From Clostridia bacterium (GTDB lineage Bacteria > Bacillota > Clostridia > TANB77 > CAG-508): 64,000 nt of DNA. The DNA is taken from assembly GCA_017430135.1 (NCBI GenBank), contig JAFRNM010000006.1:62001-126000 (forward strand), in the 5' to 3' direction. Positions 19,520 to 29,823 of the stretch are shown one piece after another. The position numbers and the translations under genes are program-made. Under the pieces are notes generated by a model. The model searched no databases, was not told the origin of the DNA, and saw only the letters and a list, made by a program, of their open reading frames with translations. How positions within the stretch are numbered: the stretch's first letter is position 1; each line of letters begins with the position of its first letter.

Positions 19520-20614
19520 CTATTTATGTGTCATCTCCTGTTCTCTCAAATCGAACAAGACTGGTTCAAACACCTTTATATAATATGGTTGAATATCTTT
19601 ATACAATTTATTTACATATATTACAGCACCATTTTTTGTAGTTACTCTTAAGTTTGGAAAAGTTTTAACCATAACTCTATCACTCCAAATTATATTTGCA
19701 ATATTTCTAATAGTAGGATTTTTATATAATAATTTTCCAAGTTTATTTGACTGCTCACTATTTCGCAACTCTATACGATGTGTATCTTCCATTCTTACAT
19801 AAAAGATTTCTAAAGCCACACTAGATATAAGCCAATCACATAACAAGAAAATCATAATGATTGATGTTAAAGTTTTTAAAGTTCTCATTGGAAATAAGTT
19901 AATAAATCTATCAACTTTAGGATTAACAAATCTCACAAATACAAGTGCAACAATCCCCCACACAAGTGAATATGCAGCACATATTCTACCATTAATATTA
20001 AAAGGTAGATTAGAATAATCCCACCATTTAACTCCAAAAACAGCTTCTCCTATAAAACTAACCATATATTCTGTAAGAGCCCCTAAAATAATTCCACCAA
20101 TAATCAATGTAATATTCTTCTTTTTAAACTTTTGAAGCCCACAAATAAGAACAACAGCTCCCAGTCCATAAATAGCACAAAAAGGTCCATATAAAAAGCT
20201 CTGTCTACTTTCAATAACTCCACCTGCTAAAAACGCAAATAGGGTTTCTCCTAAATAACCAAAAATACTATAAATAATAAAATACGCAAAAATTTGAGGT
20301 ATAGTAATTCCAAAAACATTAAAGCCCTTCTTTTCCAACTTGTTAGCATTCTCAACATCTTCTTCAACCTTATCAATGCTAACCTTTACATCTGCCAAGT
20401 CTTTAGAAATAGAATTAATTTTATCCTTCTGTTCAGATTTAATATCAATGTCATTTTTGTCAATAAAATCAATAACATCATCAATTTTATTTTCAATCTT
20501 GTCAAGTTTAGAAACAATCCTATTCTTCTTTAATCTAAGGCTATCTTCTTGGGCTAACTTCTTCTTATCTTCCTTTTTCCTTTGTTTAGCAACTTTCTTT
20601 TCTTCTTTCCCCAT
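19520..20614 (-). CDS. Putative ABC transporter permease (CmpB/PF06541-like) with cytoplasmic coiled coil
   Basis: The N-terminal ~100 residues are highly charged and form a coiled coil. The membrane part then shows the family pattern of PF06541: SIFGYLGETLFAFLAGG, QSFLYGPFCAIYGLGAV, TEYMVSFIGEA and GRICAAYSLVWG, in about six helices. The C-terminal ~90 residues are cytoplasmic. I choose ATG 20614 (MGKEEKK), preceded by AAGGGTG; a longer frame reaches 20662 and abuts pheT. Despite the family name the transported substrate is unknown. Confidence 0.75.
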   Translation of the reverse strand: MGKEEKKVAKQRKKEDKKKLAQEDSLRLKKNRIVSKLDKIENKIDDVIDFIDKNDIDIKSEQKDKINSISKDLADVKVSIDKVEEDVENANKLEKKGFNVFGITIPQIFAYFIIYSIFGYLGETLFAFLAGGVIESRQSFLYGPFCAIYGLGAVVLICGLQKFKKKNITLIIGGIILGALTEYMVSFIGEAVFGVKWWDYSNLPFNINGRICAAYSLVWGIVALVFVRFVNPKVDRFINLFPMRTLKTLTSIIMIFLLCDWLISSVALEIFYVRMEDTHRIELRNSEQSNKLGKLLYKNPTIRNIANIIWSDRVMVKTFPNLRVTTKNGAVIYVNKLYKDIQPYYIKVFEPVLFDLREQEMTHK

Positions 20615-20662
20615 TTTACTTTCACCCTTTTGGATTTTAATATAAAAATTATTATAATACAA

Positions 20663-23035
20663 TTAATTTCTAATAGTTGCATTTAATGATTTTTGTAATC
20701 CATCAATGATTTTATTTAAAATTCCATTAATTTCTTCATCATTTAAAGTTTTAGTACTATCACTAAATACAAGATTAAAAGCAATACTCTTTTTATCTTC
20801 ATCAATTCCCTTACCTGTATATATATCAAAAGGTTTGATTTCTGTCAATGTAGAACCGCCAATTTTTTTAATTTGTTTTTCAATTTCTTGAGCTTGTAAG
20901 TTTTTATCAACAACAATTGCTAGGTCTTTATTAACAGATGGGAATTTTGAAATTTCTTTAAATTTCATTTTTCCAACTTTTTTAGCTAATAATTTGTCTA
21001 AATTAATTTCCATCACAAATACATCGTTTGCTAAACTTGGATGAACTTTTCCAATACTTCCTACTGCATCATTATTTACAGATATAACAGCTGATTGACC
21101 TGGGTGAAATTCTTTTGCAATTTTACTATTATCTGTAACAAAGCTATATCTATTTTTATATCCTAAATAATCTAAGATTTCTTCTGCAATTCCTTTTATA
21201 ATATAGAAATCAACATTTTTAGATGTTCCTATTCCTTGATAATACTCACCAGACATTAATACTGCTAAATGTTGTTCTTCTCCAAATTCTTCACCTTTTT
21301 TATAAAAAGTTTTAGCTATTTCGAATAATGAAACATCTTTATTATATCTTGCCTCATTGTATTTATATATATTCAAAAGTGATGGCAAGATGCTATTTCT
21401 TAAAGTATTTCTATCTTCTGACATCGGGTCTAATAATTTAATAGATTCTGTATCACTTGTGTCAAACATTTTAGCTTCGTTTTCACCAACTAGAACATAA
21501 GAAAGTGTTTCATTTAAGCCCATTCCAATCATTTTATTTCTAATTTCTCTTGTAGTTTTATCGAAAGAGCCTCTTCTCATTGGAAGCGCTGGTAAAATAC
21601 CTTCTATGTTATTTACTCCATAAATTCTACCTACTTCTTCGTTTATGTCTTCTTTTATGTTTATATCTATTCTTCTTGTTGGAACTGATACTATTGCTCC
21701 ATCTTCTTTCTTTTCATAAGTGAAGCCTAAACGTGTGAATATTTCTAGTATCTCTTCGTCTGGTATATTTAACCCTAATATTTGATTTATTTCTTTGAAT
21801 TTCACTTCTATTTTTTTATCTTCTTTATTTGTTGTATCATATTTTGCAATTCCACCTACAACCTCTGCATCAGCGTATTTTTCAAGTAAAGCGCATGCTC
21901 TTTCTTGTGCCATATATGTTCTATTTGGATCTAAGCCTTTTTCAAATCTATTACTTGCCTCACTTCTTACTAGTTCTTTAGAAGTTTTTCTAACTTTTAC
22001 TCCATCAAATATTGCAGATTCTATTATTATATTTTTTGTGCTATCAGTAATTTCTGTGTCTAATCCTCCCATAACACCTGCTAAACCTATTGCTCTTTTT
22101 CCATCTGAAATTACTATATTTTCATCATGTAGAGTTCTTTCTACTTCATCTAATGTTGTTAATTTTTCACCATTTTGAGCCATTCTTACTTCTAACATTC
22201 CATCTAATTTATCTGCATCATAGAAGTGTAATGGTTGACCTGTTTCAAGCATTACATAGTTGCTTATATCTACAACATTATTAATTGGCCTAATTCCAGA
22301 AGCTATTAATCTTGATTTAATGAATTCAGGACTTTCTTTTATTACAACATTTTTGACTTTTTTTGCTGTAAATAATGAACAGTTTTCTGTATTAACAACA
22401 ACTTTAAAACTATCATTTATATCTTCATTATTTTCTTTATGTGCTAAATCAATATCTTTTACAGGTTTATTGTAAATTGCTCCTAATTCATAAGCCATAC
22501 CTAAAATGCTTAATAAATCCCCTCTATTTGCTGTTAATTCAAAATCAATTACTTCATCATCTAAGCCAATGTATTTAATTGGATCTTCTCCAACTGGTGC
22601 ATCTGTTGGTAATTCGTGTATTCCAGTTTTATCCACTTCATCAACAAATTTACTCTCTAGTCCCAATTCTAGCATTGAGCACATCATACCATTTGATTCT
22701 TGACCTCTAATCATTCCTTTTTTGATTGTTATTTCTGGTAGTTTTGCTCCAACTTGCGCAACAATTACTTTTAATCCTTTTCTAACATTTGGCGCACCAC
22801 ATACTATATTTAGCACTTCTTTTCCTATATTTACTTTACATACGTGTAAATGGTCAGAATCTGGATGTGCTTCGCATTCTATTACTTCACCAATTATTAA
22901 ATTTGTTGCATTTATTAATTTTCCAGCTTCATCATATTCTGAGCTGTGATTTGTCATATCTTCTGCGATTTGCTCTACTGTTAAGTCTTCTGGCAAATCT
23001 ATGTAATCTTTTACAAAATTTAAACTTAATTTCAT
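20663..23035 (-). CDS. pheT: Phenylalanyl-tRNA synthetase beta subunit
   Basis: A 790-aa protein of normal length. An N-terminal OB-fold tRNA-binding domain (~40-150), B3/B4 editing core (~210-370), B5 domain (~400-470), catalytic-like core (~480-680) and a C-terminal anticodon-binding ferredoxin-fold domain (~700-790) occur in order. MKLSLNFVKDYIDLP is the typical start. It forms the alpha2-beta2 enzyme with PheS, encoded just upstream and controlled by a T-box. An intergenic palindrome separates the two genes. Confidence 0.97.
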   Translation of the reverse strand: MKLSLNFVKDYIDLPEDLTVEQIAEDMTNHSSEYDEAGKLINATNLIIGEVIECEAHPDSDHLHVCKVNIGKEVLNIVCGAPNVRKGLKVIVAQVGAKLPEITIKKGMIRGQESNGMMCSMLELGLESKFVDEVDKTGIHELPTDAPVGEDPIKYIGLDDEVIDFELTANRGDLLSILGMAYELGAIYNKPVKDIDLAHKENNEDINDSFKVVVNTENCSLFTAKKVKNVVIKESPEFIKSRLIASGIRPINNVVDISNYVMLETGQPLHFYDADKLDGMLEVRMAQNGEKLTTLDEVERTLHDENIVISDGKRAIGLAGVMGGLDTEITDSTKNIIIESAIFDGVKVRKTSKELVRSEASNRFEKGLDPNRTYMAQERACALLEKYADAEVVGGIAKYDTTNKEDKKIEVKFKEINQILGLNIPDEEILEIFTRLGFTYEKKEDGAIVSVPTRRIDINIKEDINEEVGRIYGVNNIEGILPALPMRRGSFDKTTREIRNKMIGMGLNETLSYVLVGENEAKMFDTSDTESIKLLDPMSEDRNTLRNSILPSLLNIYKYNEARYNKDVSLFEIAKTFYKKGEEFGEEQHLAVLMSGEYYQGIGTSKNVDFYIIKGIAEEILDYLGYKNRYSFVTDNSKIAKEFHPGQSAVISVNNDAVGSIGKVHPSLANDVFVMEINLDKLLAKKVGKMKFKEISKFPSVNKDLAIVVDKNLQAQEIEKQIKKIGGSTLTEIKPFDIYTGKGIDEDKKSIAFNLVFSDSTKTLNDEEINGILNKIIDGLQKSLNATIRN

Positions 23036-23064
23036 ATCTAATTTTCCTTTCTAATTAATATATT

Positions 23065-23173
23065 ACAATATGTAAAATCCGTTCGTCCTTGTTGTCGCAA
23101 CCTTCCTTATTTAATTAGGACAGGTTGCTTCACCGCTACGCCTACGCGTCCTCACTCACATTTTACATATTGT
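23065..23173. repeat. Intergenic palindromic repeat, copy between pheS and pheT
   Basis: Arms ACAATATGTAAAAT and ATTTTACATATTGT are exact inverted repeats. The core contains CGTCCTTGTTGTCGCAACC, AGGTTGCT and CGCGTCCTCACTCA, shared with the copy at 56113 and in part with those at 28626 and 56693. Being inside the pheS-pheT transcript, it would form a long RNA hairpin. Confidence 0.8.
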
Positions 23174-23185
23174 TTTTATTTATAA

Positions 23186-24235
23186 TTATCTATCTAATTG
23201 ATCAAATTGTGTAAGAAAACGTACATCATTTCTATATAAATATCTCATATCTGTAATTCCGTATTTAAACATAGCAAGTCTGTCCAAACCTGTTCCAAAT
23301 GCAAAACCTGAATATTTTTCTGGGTCATAACCATTCATTTTTAATACATTTGGATGAACCATACCAGCACCTAAAAGTTCTATCCAACCAGTTTGTTTAC
23401 ATAGGTTACATCCCTTTCCTCCACATTTGAAGCATGATACATCTACCTCATAGCTTGGTTCTGTAAATGGGAAATAGCTTGGTCTAAATCTTAATTGTGT
23501 TTTTTCTCCTAAAAGTTTTCTCATAAATACTTCTAGTGTTCCTTTTAGGTGAGCTAATGTAATTCCTTCATCTATTACTAACCCTTCTACTTGGTTAAAT
23601 TGATGTGAGTGTGTTGCATCGTCTTCTCTTCTATATGTTTTTCCTGGCACTATTACTCTAATTGGTGACTTTTCTTCATTTGCCATCATTACTCTTGCTT
23701 GAACTGCTGAAGTTTGTGTTCTTAATAGATGTTCTGTTGTTATATAAAAGCTATCTTGCATGTCTCTTGCTGGGTGCCCTTTTGGTAAGTTTAGTCTTTC
23801 AAAACAATATTCATCTGTTTCAAGCTCTGGACCGTCTACAACATCATATCCCATAGATACAAATAGATCTTCTATTTCTTCTATCACTCTATTTAAAGGG
23901 TGTTTACTTCCTCTTTTTGGTTTATTAGCAGGAAGTGTAACATCTATTTTTTCTTCCTCTAATTTTTTTGCAAGTTCTGCTTCTTCTAATTCTTTTTCTT
24001 TGCTATCAAATAGTTCGTTAAGTTCATCTCTTACCTTGTTTACTAATCCACCAATAACTGGTCTTTCTTCAGCGCTTAAATCTTTCATGCCTCTTAAAAC
24101 ACTTGTAAGCTCTCCTTTTTTTCCTAAATATTTAACTTTCAAGTCGTTTAGTTCTCTTAAGTCTTTTGCATTTTTTACTTCTTCAATTGAAGTAACTTTG
24201 ATTTGTTCGATTTGATCTTTCATTTTATTTATCAT
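23186..24235 (-). CDS. pheS: Phenylalanyl-tRNA synthetase alpha subunit
   Basis: A 349-aa class II synthetase subunit. An N-terminal coiled coil binds tRNA (~1-100), followed by the catalytic domain with motif 2 ([20 protein letters not shown]) and motif 3 ([14 protein letters not shown]). A C-x2-C...C-x2-C cluster ([12 protein letters not shown]) is typical of bacterial PheS in Firmicutes. It charges tRNA-Phe with PheT. Expression is controlled by the T-box leader directly upstream. Confidence 0.97.
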   Translation of the reverse strand: MINKMKDQIEQIKVTSIEEVKNAKDLRELNDLKVKYLGKKGELTSVLRGMKDLSAEERPVIGGLVNKVRDELNELFDSKEKELEEAELAKKLEEEKIDVTLPANKPKRGSKHPLNRVIEEIEDLFVSMGYDVVDGPELETDEYCFERLNLPKGHPARDMQDSFYITTEHLLRTQTSAVQARVMMANEEKSPIRVIVPGKTYRREDDATHSHQFNQVEGLVIDEGITLAHLKGTLEVFMRKLLGEKTQLRFRPSYFPFTEPSYEVDVSCFKCGGKGCNLCKQTGWIELLGAGMVHPNVLKMNGYDPEKYSGFAFGTGLDRLAMFKYGITDMRYLYRNDVRFLTQFDQLDR

Positions 24236-24241
24236 TCCTTT

Positions 24242-24530
24242 CCTTTCTTTTTAGTTTTTAGAGATATAAAATAACAAAAGAGCCAATTCGTCTATAAATA
24301 GGACGAATTGACTCGTGGTACCACCTAAATTTATTAGTTTTTTAACTAACCTCATTACAACTTTAACGCAGTTTATACGCTCCCCCTACTATTATTTCAG
24401 GCAAAGACCTAAAAAGTGAAATTTCTATATATCAATATTAAAGTAACTTCCAGCCTAGGTTACCCTCTCTTGGTAATATTTTTTAATATATATACTTTGC
24501 TTTTTAATTGGTTTACTATATTGTTTAATA
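24242..24530 (-). promoter_or_regulatory. T-box leader of pheST
   Basis: On the minus strand the leader contains the T-box core GGTGGTACCACG (24314-24325), followed by a strong terminator hairpin GAGTCAATTCGTC.../GAGCCAATTCGTC (24280-24314) with a T-rich tail. Upstream is a long structured region compatible with stem I, including a TTC triplet that could be the Phe specifier. Uncharged tRNA-Phe would stabilise the antiterminator and allow pheST transcription. The core and terminator are seen directly; the specifier is inferred. Confidence 0.88.
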
Positions 24531-24611
24531 TAATACCATAAATTTATAAAAAGTTCAATAGTTTAGAAGAAATTTATTCGGTTTTTAACTTTTTAAGAGT
24601 GTCCCAAAAAG

Positions 24612-25223
24612 TTAAATGTTAGGTGCTAATCTTTCTATTACTTTAGCAAAGTATTGTTCCACTTCTTCACAAGTTGTTGTTTCTTCTATTGGCATTCTTA
24701 AGAATACTGACCTTCTTGGGTATCTGTTGTTATACATTAGAATTAGTTGTTTTTCTTTAAATTTTTCTGCATATGTATCGTCAAATTTTTCTACTAATTG
24801 CTTTAATCTAAATGGCTTTCTCATTTTATTCATTACTTCAATATAATTTGATTTTACAAACCACACACTATCTTCGCCAAGTTCTTTTTCCATATCAAAT
24901 AGTATTTTTCTGTTTTCATCTGATAATGTATTATAGTTTAGCATTAACCACGCATAGCCTCTTCCTGCAGTTAAAAATGTTTGTGTTTTTCCTTCATTTG
25001 CTCTTTGTATCGCTTCTTTTTTGTTAATTCTTATTTTGTTTTTCCTAACTAAATTATTTTTATTTGCACTACTCATTACAGTTTCTATATTTTTTGCCTT
25101 GCAGTCTTTACAAGCTTTTTGAAGTGGCTTTTCTATTATTGTTTCGATAATTTCATTTGCATCTTTGTTTTTTAACAAATTTTTTCCAACTTTTCCGATT
25201 CTTTTCACATCTTTTACCAACAT
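24612..25223 (-). CDS. Conserved protein of unknown function
   Basis: About 203 aa from the chosen ATG at 25223 (MLVKDVKRIG). It is basic in the N-terminal third, contains a C-x2-C pair (CKDCKAK) and lacks membrane segments. I recognise no family. A TTG start 30 bp upstream is possible. It lies between the pheS T-box and the divergent small zinc-ribbon gene. Function unknown. Confidence 0.55.
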   Translation of the reverse strand: MLVKDVKRIGKVGKNLLKNKDANEIIETIIEKPLQKACKDCKAKNIETVMSSANKNNLVRKNKIRINKKEAIQRANEGKTQTFLTAGRGYAWLMLNYNTLSDENRKILFDMEKELGEDSVWFVKSNYIEVMNKMRKPFRLKQLVEKFDDTYAEKFKEKQLILMYNNRYPRRSVFLRMPIEETTTCEEVEQYFAKVIERLAPNI

Positions 25224-25433
25224 TTTTAAATCACATTCCTTTCTAAATTTCAATTTTTTTACATAATAATTTTATCGAATTTTGTCGTTTTTTCATTATT
25301 TTTTTGTAAAGATGACTTTTCCTTTTATAAAAAATATTATTTTTTTACAAAATTCTCTTTCAATTTATTATTATTTGTGATACAATACAATCGATTAATG
25401 TCAAAAGATAAATTTTTAGGAGGTTTTTGTAAA

Positions 25434-25727
25434 ATGGATTTTAAAAAATGTAGCAGATGTGGAAACTTTTATATTTCAAACGCCAATGTTTGCCCTAAAT
25501 GTAGCACAAAAGAGAGCTTTGAGTTTTCTGCATTTAAATCATATATAGAAGAAAATGGATTAGGTGAATCTATTGATGAAATTTCTGGTAAAACTGGAAT
25601 TTCTGTTAAAAATCTAAATAGATTTATTGAATATAACAACAAAAATGATGGTAACGGAAATGGTGAAACATTTGGAAATATTACAGAACTAAAAACAAGT
25701 AATGATGGTATTCAATTTTTATTATAA
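25434..25727 (+). CDS. Small zinc-ribbon protein
   Basis: A 97-aa protein opening MDFKKCSRCGNFYISNANVCPKC, a clear C-x2-C...C-x2-C zinc ribbon. A helical segment (residues ~30-65, SFEFSAFKSYIEENGLGESIDEIS) resembles a small helix-turn-helix-like fold. TAGGAGG lies 8 bp before the ATG. It is probably a small regulatory or adaptor protein; no target is visible. Confidence 0.7.
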   Translation: MDFKKCSRCGNFYISNANVCPKCSTKESFEFSAFKSYIEENGLGESIDEISGKTGISVKNLNRFIEYNNKNDGNGNGETFGNITELKTSNDGIQFLL

Positions 25728-25766
25728 AAAATATATTTATGGAGTTTTAAGTACTTCTTATACAAA

Positions 25767-25795
25767 AAAAATGAAGCTTAATGCTTCATTTTTTT
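25767..25795. terminator. Bidirectional terminator
   Basis: AAAATGAAGC TTAA TGCTTCATTTT with A and T runs on either side lies between the convergent zinc-ribbon gene and the UPF0182 gene. Confidence 0.85.
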
Positions 25796-28598
25796 ATTGT
25801 GTTATATTTTCATTTGAATCAATTTTTTTTTCAATTGGTGTAACAACAGTTTCTTGTACTTTTTTATTATCTTCTTGAGCTTTTAAAGTTTCTAAAGATT
25901 TAATTAATCCTTGTAATTTATCTATATCTTTTCCCATAAGTTCCCAGTTACCTGTTTCATTTGATTGTGTTAGATTATTATTTGCTTTTATTATTGCCTC
26001 AATTAGCCCCTCAACATCATCAGTATTTTCAATTTCAATATCAACAGCCTCTTGAGATAATAATTTTTGTAACGCAATTTTCAAAGTATCTCCAATTGCA
26101 ACTTTATTACCAGATGCAACAATAACCTTTTTTAACACTGGTAAATTTGATTTTTCATTTATCATTGTTTGGTAAACTGGTTCAACATATAGAAGTGTAT
26201 TTTCAATTGGAACTATTATCATTTGCTTTGTAATTTTTGTTCCTACTCCACTTATTGTTTCTAATTCTTTTGAAATTTCTTCATCTTCTTCTATTTGTTT
26301 TGCAAGTTGCATAGGACCTGCAACATTACTATCTTGAGAAAATTTATAAATTGTCAATTTATTTGTGTTTCCTTCTGTTGTACCAACTAAATATGAATTT
26401 AAACTTTGTTTATCTTTAGGGTTATATATTTGAATTAGCCCTACTTTCTCTTTATCACTTGAAGTTTTTACCATTGTATAAAAACTCTCCATCGTTGTAC
26501 CTGTTGCATTTGTTATATTTGATGTATTAAATTTAGCAATTTTCCATAAATCATCTTCTCTATATAATACATCTGGTTTAACATTGTGGTACACCTCTAG
26601 CATTTTGGCTTGTATATCATATAAATATTGTGGATATATAAAGTGACTTGATATATCTTCTGGAATTTGCTCATTTTTGTCTTTAAACAATGTTGGGTAA
26701 ACTTTTTCATACGCCATAGCTATAGGGTCTGTTCTATCTGTAATATAGAATGACATTTCTCCGGTATAGCTATTTATAAGCACTTTTACAGAATTTCTTA
26801 TATAGTTTATTTTTTCTTTTCTATAATTATTTTCAATACTTGTATATTGAGAACATGGGTAATTACTAGATGTTGTATAACCATCTAAAACCCAAATAAT
26901 TTGACCATTTTTATCTATAACTGTATATGGATTTTCATCATATATTAAATATGGCAATGCCTTTTTAGCTCTATTTATAATATTTCTATTTATTATAATA
27001 TTACTACTATCTTTAACATCTCCAGAAAAAGCTATATTTAAGTTTCCTTTAGCCATTCCTATAACTAATCTATCAAAAAATCCTAAGTTTAATCCTGCAT
27101 TTCCTGTATAATTTGTAGTAATTTCATTTCCATTTTCATCGGTATAGTCATATTCTTTTTTACCTTCTACATTTGTTGCAATCATATCATAAGATTCTAA
27201 TCCAAAGTACATTCTTGGCTCTGTAATGTTAAGTTTGTTATTTTTTCCTTCAATATCTTTTTGAATATACTCAATTCCACCATTTTCATTTACATTTGTA
27301 GCAGATGTAACGACTATTCCATTGCTATGAGTGTATTCATAAGTTTTGTTGTTATATGTTTTTTCTTTATTAGCAATTTCTCTAGGAGATAAATAAACTA
27401 TTTTTTCTAGTCCATCTATTTTATATTTTGCAGGATTTACCATCTTATATGTATAAAAACCTTTTTCTGTTTGAGTATCGTTTAAAGTTTTTAAAACAAC
27501 ATCTTTACTTACTATTGCAATATTATCAATTAAATTTTTATTTTCAGTAACTTCTTCCTCTGTGATAGTTCCAGAATTTGCAAGATTTTTTTCATTTATA
27601 TTGATGTTGTAAGCTTGCTTTGTATTGTTTATGTTATAACCTAAATATTTGCTTTCTTTTTCTAATTTATTTGAATTAACAAAAATTCCATTAAAGCAAA
27701 TCAAAACTGCAAACATTCCAACTAAATATATTGGTATTGATAATACATTTCTAATAACTTTTTTCTTTTCGCCTTTTTTAAAATTGTTTGTGGCTGAAAA
27801 AATGGCTACAACAATTACCATTGCAAAAATTACATATCCCCACAATTTAATTGTGCTGTTTGTATAATTTGCACCTGTTATTTCAAAATTTCCATCAATT
27901 GTTATCAATCTGTCAAATAGAATATTTTGTGTATTTAATATTGTAATTAGACCTATATTTATTGCTAAAAGTCTAATGTTTCTAATTATTTTTTTGAAAA
28001 CCAAGCTCTTTTTTAGCATTTCTCCATCTATACTTTCAAAGCAGAAATTGAAAACTAATATATGGTAAATTATTGAATATATTGTTAAAAAGATTATTAA
28101 ACCTGCTAAGTATATTAAAGCTGTTTCTATCAACGGTTTTTGGAACATATAATATCCAACATCTAGTCCAAAAATTGGGTCTGCATTGGCTATTCCAAAT
28201 GATGTATTTCCCATAAATAGTACAAGTTTTTCTAAAATAGCAGATCCTATAAATAAGCTTCCAATTGTTGAAAATACTAATGCTATTGATTTGTTTGGTA
28301 ATTTTGGAATTTCTTTTTTCTCTGCCTCAAAAAATGGTTTTAAACTCTTTTTTATTCCTTTATTTGTGAAATACATTATGATATATAGCACTGCAAAACA
28401 GATGCCCATTGTTAGGTATTTGTATTTAATGTTTGCCCAAAATATTTCTTCATAGTTTTGACCAAGCTCTTTGAATTCTAGGTAGCTTGATTTTAGAGTT
28501 ATGAAGCTTACTGCAAGAAATAGTAATACAAATGCAATTACCAATAATATTCTTATTTTGTTTTTCTTTGGTTTGTTTTGTGTTTTATTATCTTCCAT
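25794..28598 (-). CDS. UPF0182 family membrane protein
   Basis: A 934-aa protein with about seven N-terminal transmembrane helices (~15-330) and a very large extracellular domain (~340-850) with an acidic, low-complexity C-terminus. Family marks include FGLDVGYYMFQKPL, LSPREI and MYFGLESYD. UPF0182/COG1615 proteins are widespread in Clostridia and Actinobacteria with unknown function. Length fits the family. It is a single-gene transcript on the minus strand. Confidence 0.9.
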   Translation of the reverse strand: MEDNKTQNKPKKNKIRILLVIAFVLLFLAVSFITLKSSYLEFKELGQNYEEIFWANIKYKYLTMGICFAVLYIIMYFTNKGIKKSLKPFFEAEKKEIPKLPNKSIALVFSTIGSLFIGSAILEKLVLFMGNTSFGIANADPIFGLDVGYYMFQKPLIETALIYLAGLIIFLTIYSIIYHILVFNFCFESIDGEMLKKSLVFKKIIRNIRLLAINIGLITILNTQNILFDRLITIDGNFEITGANYTNSTIKLWGYVIFAMVIVVAIFSATNNFKKGEKKKVIRNVLSIPIYLVGMFAVLICFNGIFVNSNKLEKESKYLGYNINNTKQAYNININEKNLANSGTITEEEVTENKNLIDNIAIVSKDVVLKTLNDTQTEKGFYTYKMVNPAKYKIDGLEKIVYLSPREIANKEKTYNNKTYEYTHSNGIVVTSATNVNENGGIEYIQKDIEGKNNKLNITEPRMYFGLESYDMIATNVEGKKEYDYTDENGNEITTNYTGNAGLNLGFFDRLVIGMAKGNLNIAFSGDVKDSSNIIINRNIINRAKKALPYLIYDENPYTVIDKNGQIIWVLDGYTTSSNYPCSQYTSIENNYRKEKINYIRNSVKVLINSYTGEMSFYITDRTDPIAMAYEKVYPTLFKDKNEQIPEDISSHFIYPQYLYDIQAKMLEVYHNVKPDVLYREDDLWKIAKFNTSNITNATGTTMESFYTMVKTSSDKEKVGLIQIYNPKDKQSLNSYLVGTTEGNTNKLTIYKFSQDSNVAGPMQLAKQIEEDEEISKELETISGVGTKITKQMIIVPIENTLLYVEPVYQTMINEKSNLPVLKKVIVASGNKVAIGDTLKIALQKLLSQEAVDIEIENTDDVEGLIEAIIKANNNLTQSNETGNWELMGKDIDKLQGLIKSLETLKAQEDNKKVQETVVTPIEKKIDSNENITQ

Positions 28599-28625
28599 TT
28601 TTTACTTCCTTTCTTATTTATTATA

Positions 28626-28826
28626 TAGCTTATATATATTAATTTTTTGACCTTGTCGTCGCAACCTTCAATTTTAAAATTACCACAAACTGCCAATTTC
28701 TAATAGCTCGTTGCTCGCTATAAGAAATTGTATGTTTGTGATAATTCTGCTGAGGGTTGCTCCAGTTCGCACTCACTTCGTTCGTTTGACGCTTTCGCGG
28801 TCTTCAAAATTAATATATATAAGCTA
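28626..28826. repeat. Intergenic palindromic repeat, copy downstream of ftsY
   Basis: Arms TAGCTTATATATATTAATTTT and its exact reverse complement are separated by ~160 bp. The core has GACCTTGTCGTCGCAACCTT, GGGTTGCTCCAG and CACTCACTTCG, related to the copies at 23065, 56113 and 56693. It is richer in GC than the surrounding sequence. Confidence 0.78.
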
Positions 28827-28838
28827 ATGTCATAAAAA

Positions 28839-29744
28839 CTAAATAATAGCTTCAACAAAATCTTGTGAATTGAAGATTTCCATATCGTCAATTTGCTCTC
28901 CAACTCCAATGAACTTAACAGGAATATTATTTTCTTCAACTATTCCAATTACAACTCCACCTTTTGCTGTACCATCTAATTTTGTAAGAACCAAACCAGT
29001 AATATCTGCTTCTTCTTTAAAAGCCTTAACTTGTTGAATAGCATTTTGTCCAGTTGTACCATCTATTACAAGTAAAACTTCTTTGTCTGCTTCTGGCATT
29101 TCTTTATTTATAACCTTCTGAATTTTGTGTAACTCGTCCATTAAATATTTTTTATTGTGAAGTCTTCCAGCAGTATCTACAATTAAAATATCTGCACTTG
29201 TTTCTTTTGCAGTTTTTATCGCGTCAAACACAACAGATGCAGGGTCTACGCCTTCCTCTCTCTTAACAATGCTTGAATTTGAACGTTTTGCCCAAATTTC
29301 AAGTTGTTCAACAGCCGCTGCTCTAAATGTATCTGCTGCAGCAACTACAACTTTTTTGCCTTGTTTTACTAAGTTATTAGCAATTTTTCCAATTGAAGTT
29401 GTTTTTCCAACTCCATTTACGCCAACAACTAATATTACAGATGGTTTTGTGTTTAAATGTAAACCAATATCTGCTACATCTAGTATTTTTTTCATTTCTT
29501 CTCTTAAAGCTTTTTTAACCTCTTCTGGCTCTTGTATTTTTTCTTTTTTTATTCTATCTCTTAAATTTGATATAATTTTAACAGATGTATCCATTCCTAT
29601 ATCTGACATTATCAATGCTTCTTCTAGCTCGTCTAAAAAGTCTTCATCAACTTTTCTAAATGCACTAAAAACATTATTTATTTTTTCATCAAAGTTTTGC
29701 TTTGTTTTTGTTAAACCTTTTTTTAATTTATCAAAAAATCCCAT
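28839..29744 (-). CDS. ftsY: Signal recognition particle receptor
   Basis: A 301-aa SRP GTPase. It has an N-terminal NG-type helical domain (~1-95), then the GTPase domain with G1 GVNGVGKTTSIGK, DTFRAAAVEQLE, G3 DTAGR, G4 TKLDGTAKGG and a C-terminal GVGEQIDDMEIF motif. The acidic A domain of enterobacterial FtsY is absent, as usual in Firmicutes. It docks Ffh-ribosome complexes at the membrane. It follows the helicase gene at a terminator. Confidence 0.97.
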   Translation of the reverse strand: MGFFDKLKKGLTKTKQNFDEKINNVFSAFRKVDEDFLDELEEALIMSDIGMDTSVKIISNLRDRIKKEKIQEPEEVKKALREEMKKILDVADIGLHLNTKPSVILVVGVNGVGKTTSIGKIANNLVKQGKKVVVAAADTFRAAAVEQLEIWAKRSNSSIVKREEGVDPASVVFDAIKTAKETSADILIVDTAGRLHNKKYLMDELHKIQKVINKEMPEADKEVLLVIDGTTGQNAIQQVKAFKEEADITGLVLTKLDGTAKGGVVIGIVEENNIPVKFIGVGEQIDDMEIFNSQDFVEAII

Positions 29745-29782
29745 AATCTTCCTCCCTCGTTTTATAACACTATGATTATACC

Positions 29783-29820
29783 AAAAAATAAGATAATTAG
29801 CAACTAATTATCTTATTTTT
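29783..29820. terminator. Terminator between the helicase gene and ftsY
   Basis: AATAAGATAATTAG CAA CTAATTATCTTATT is a perfect hairpin ending in T runs. It separates the helicase transcript from ftsY. Confidence 0.85.
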
Positions 29821-29823
29821 GTT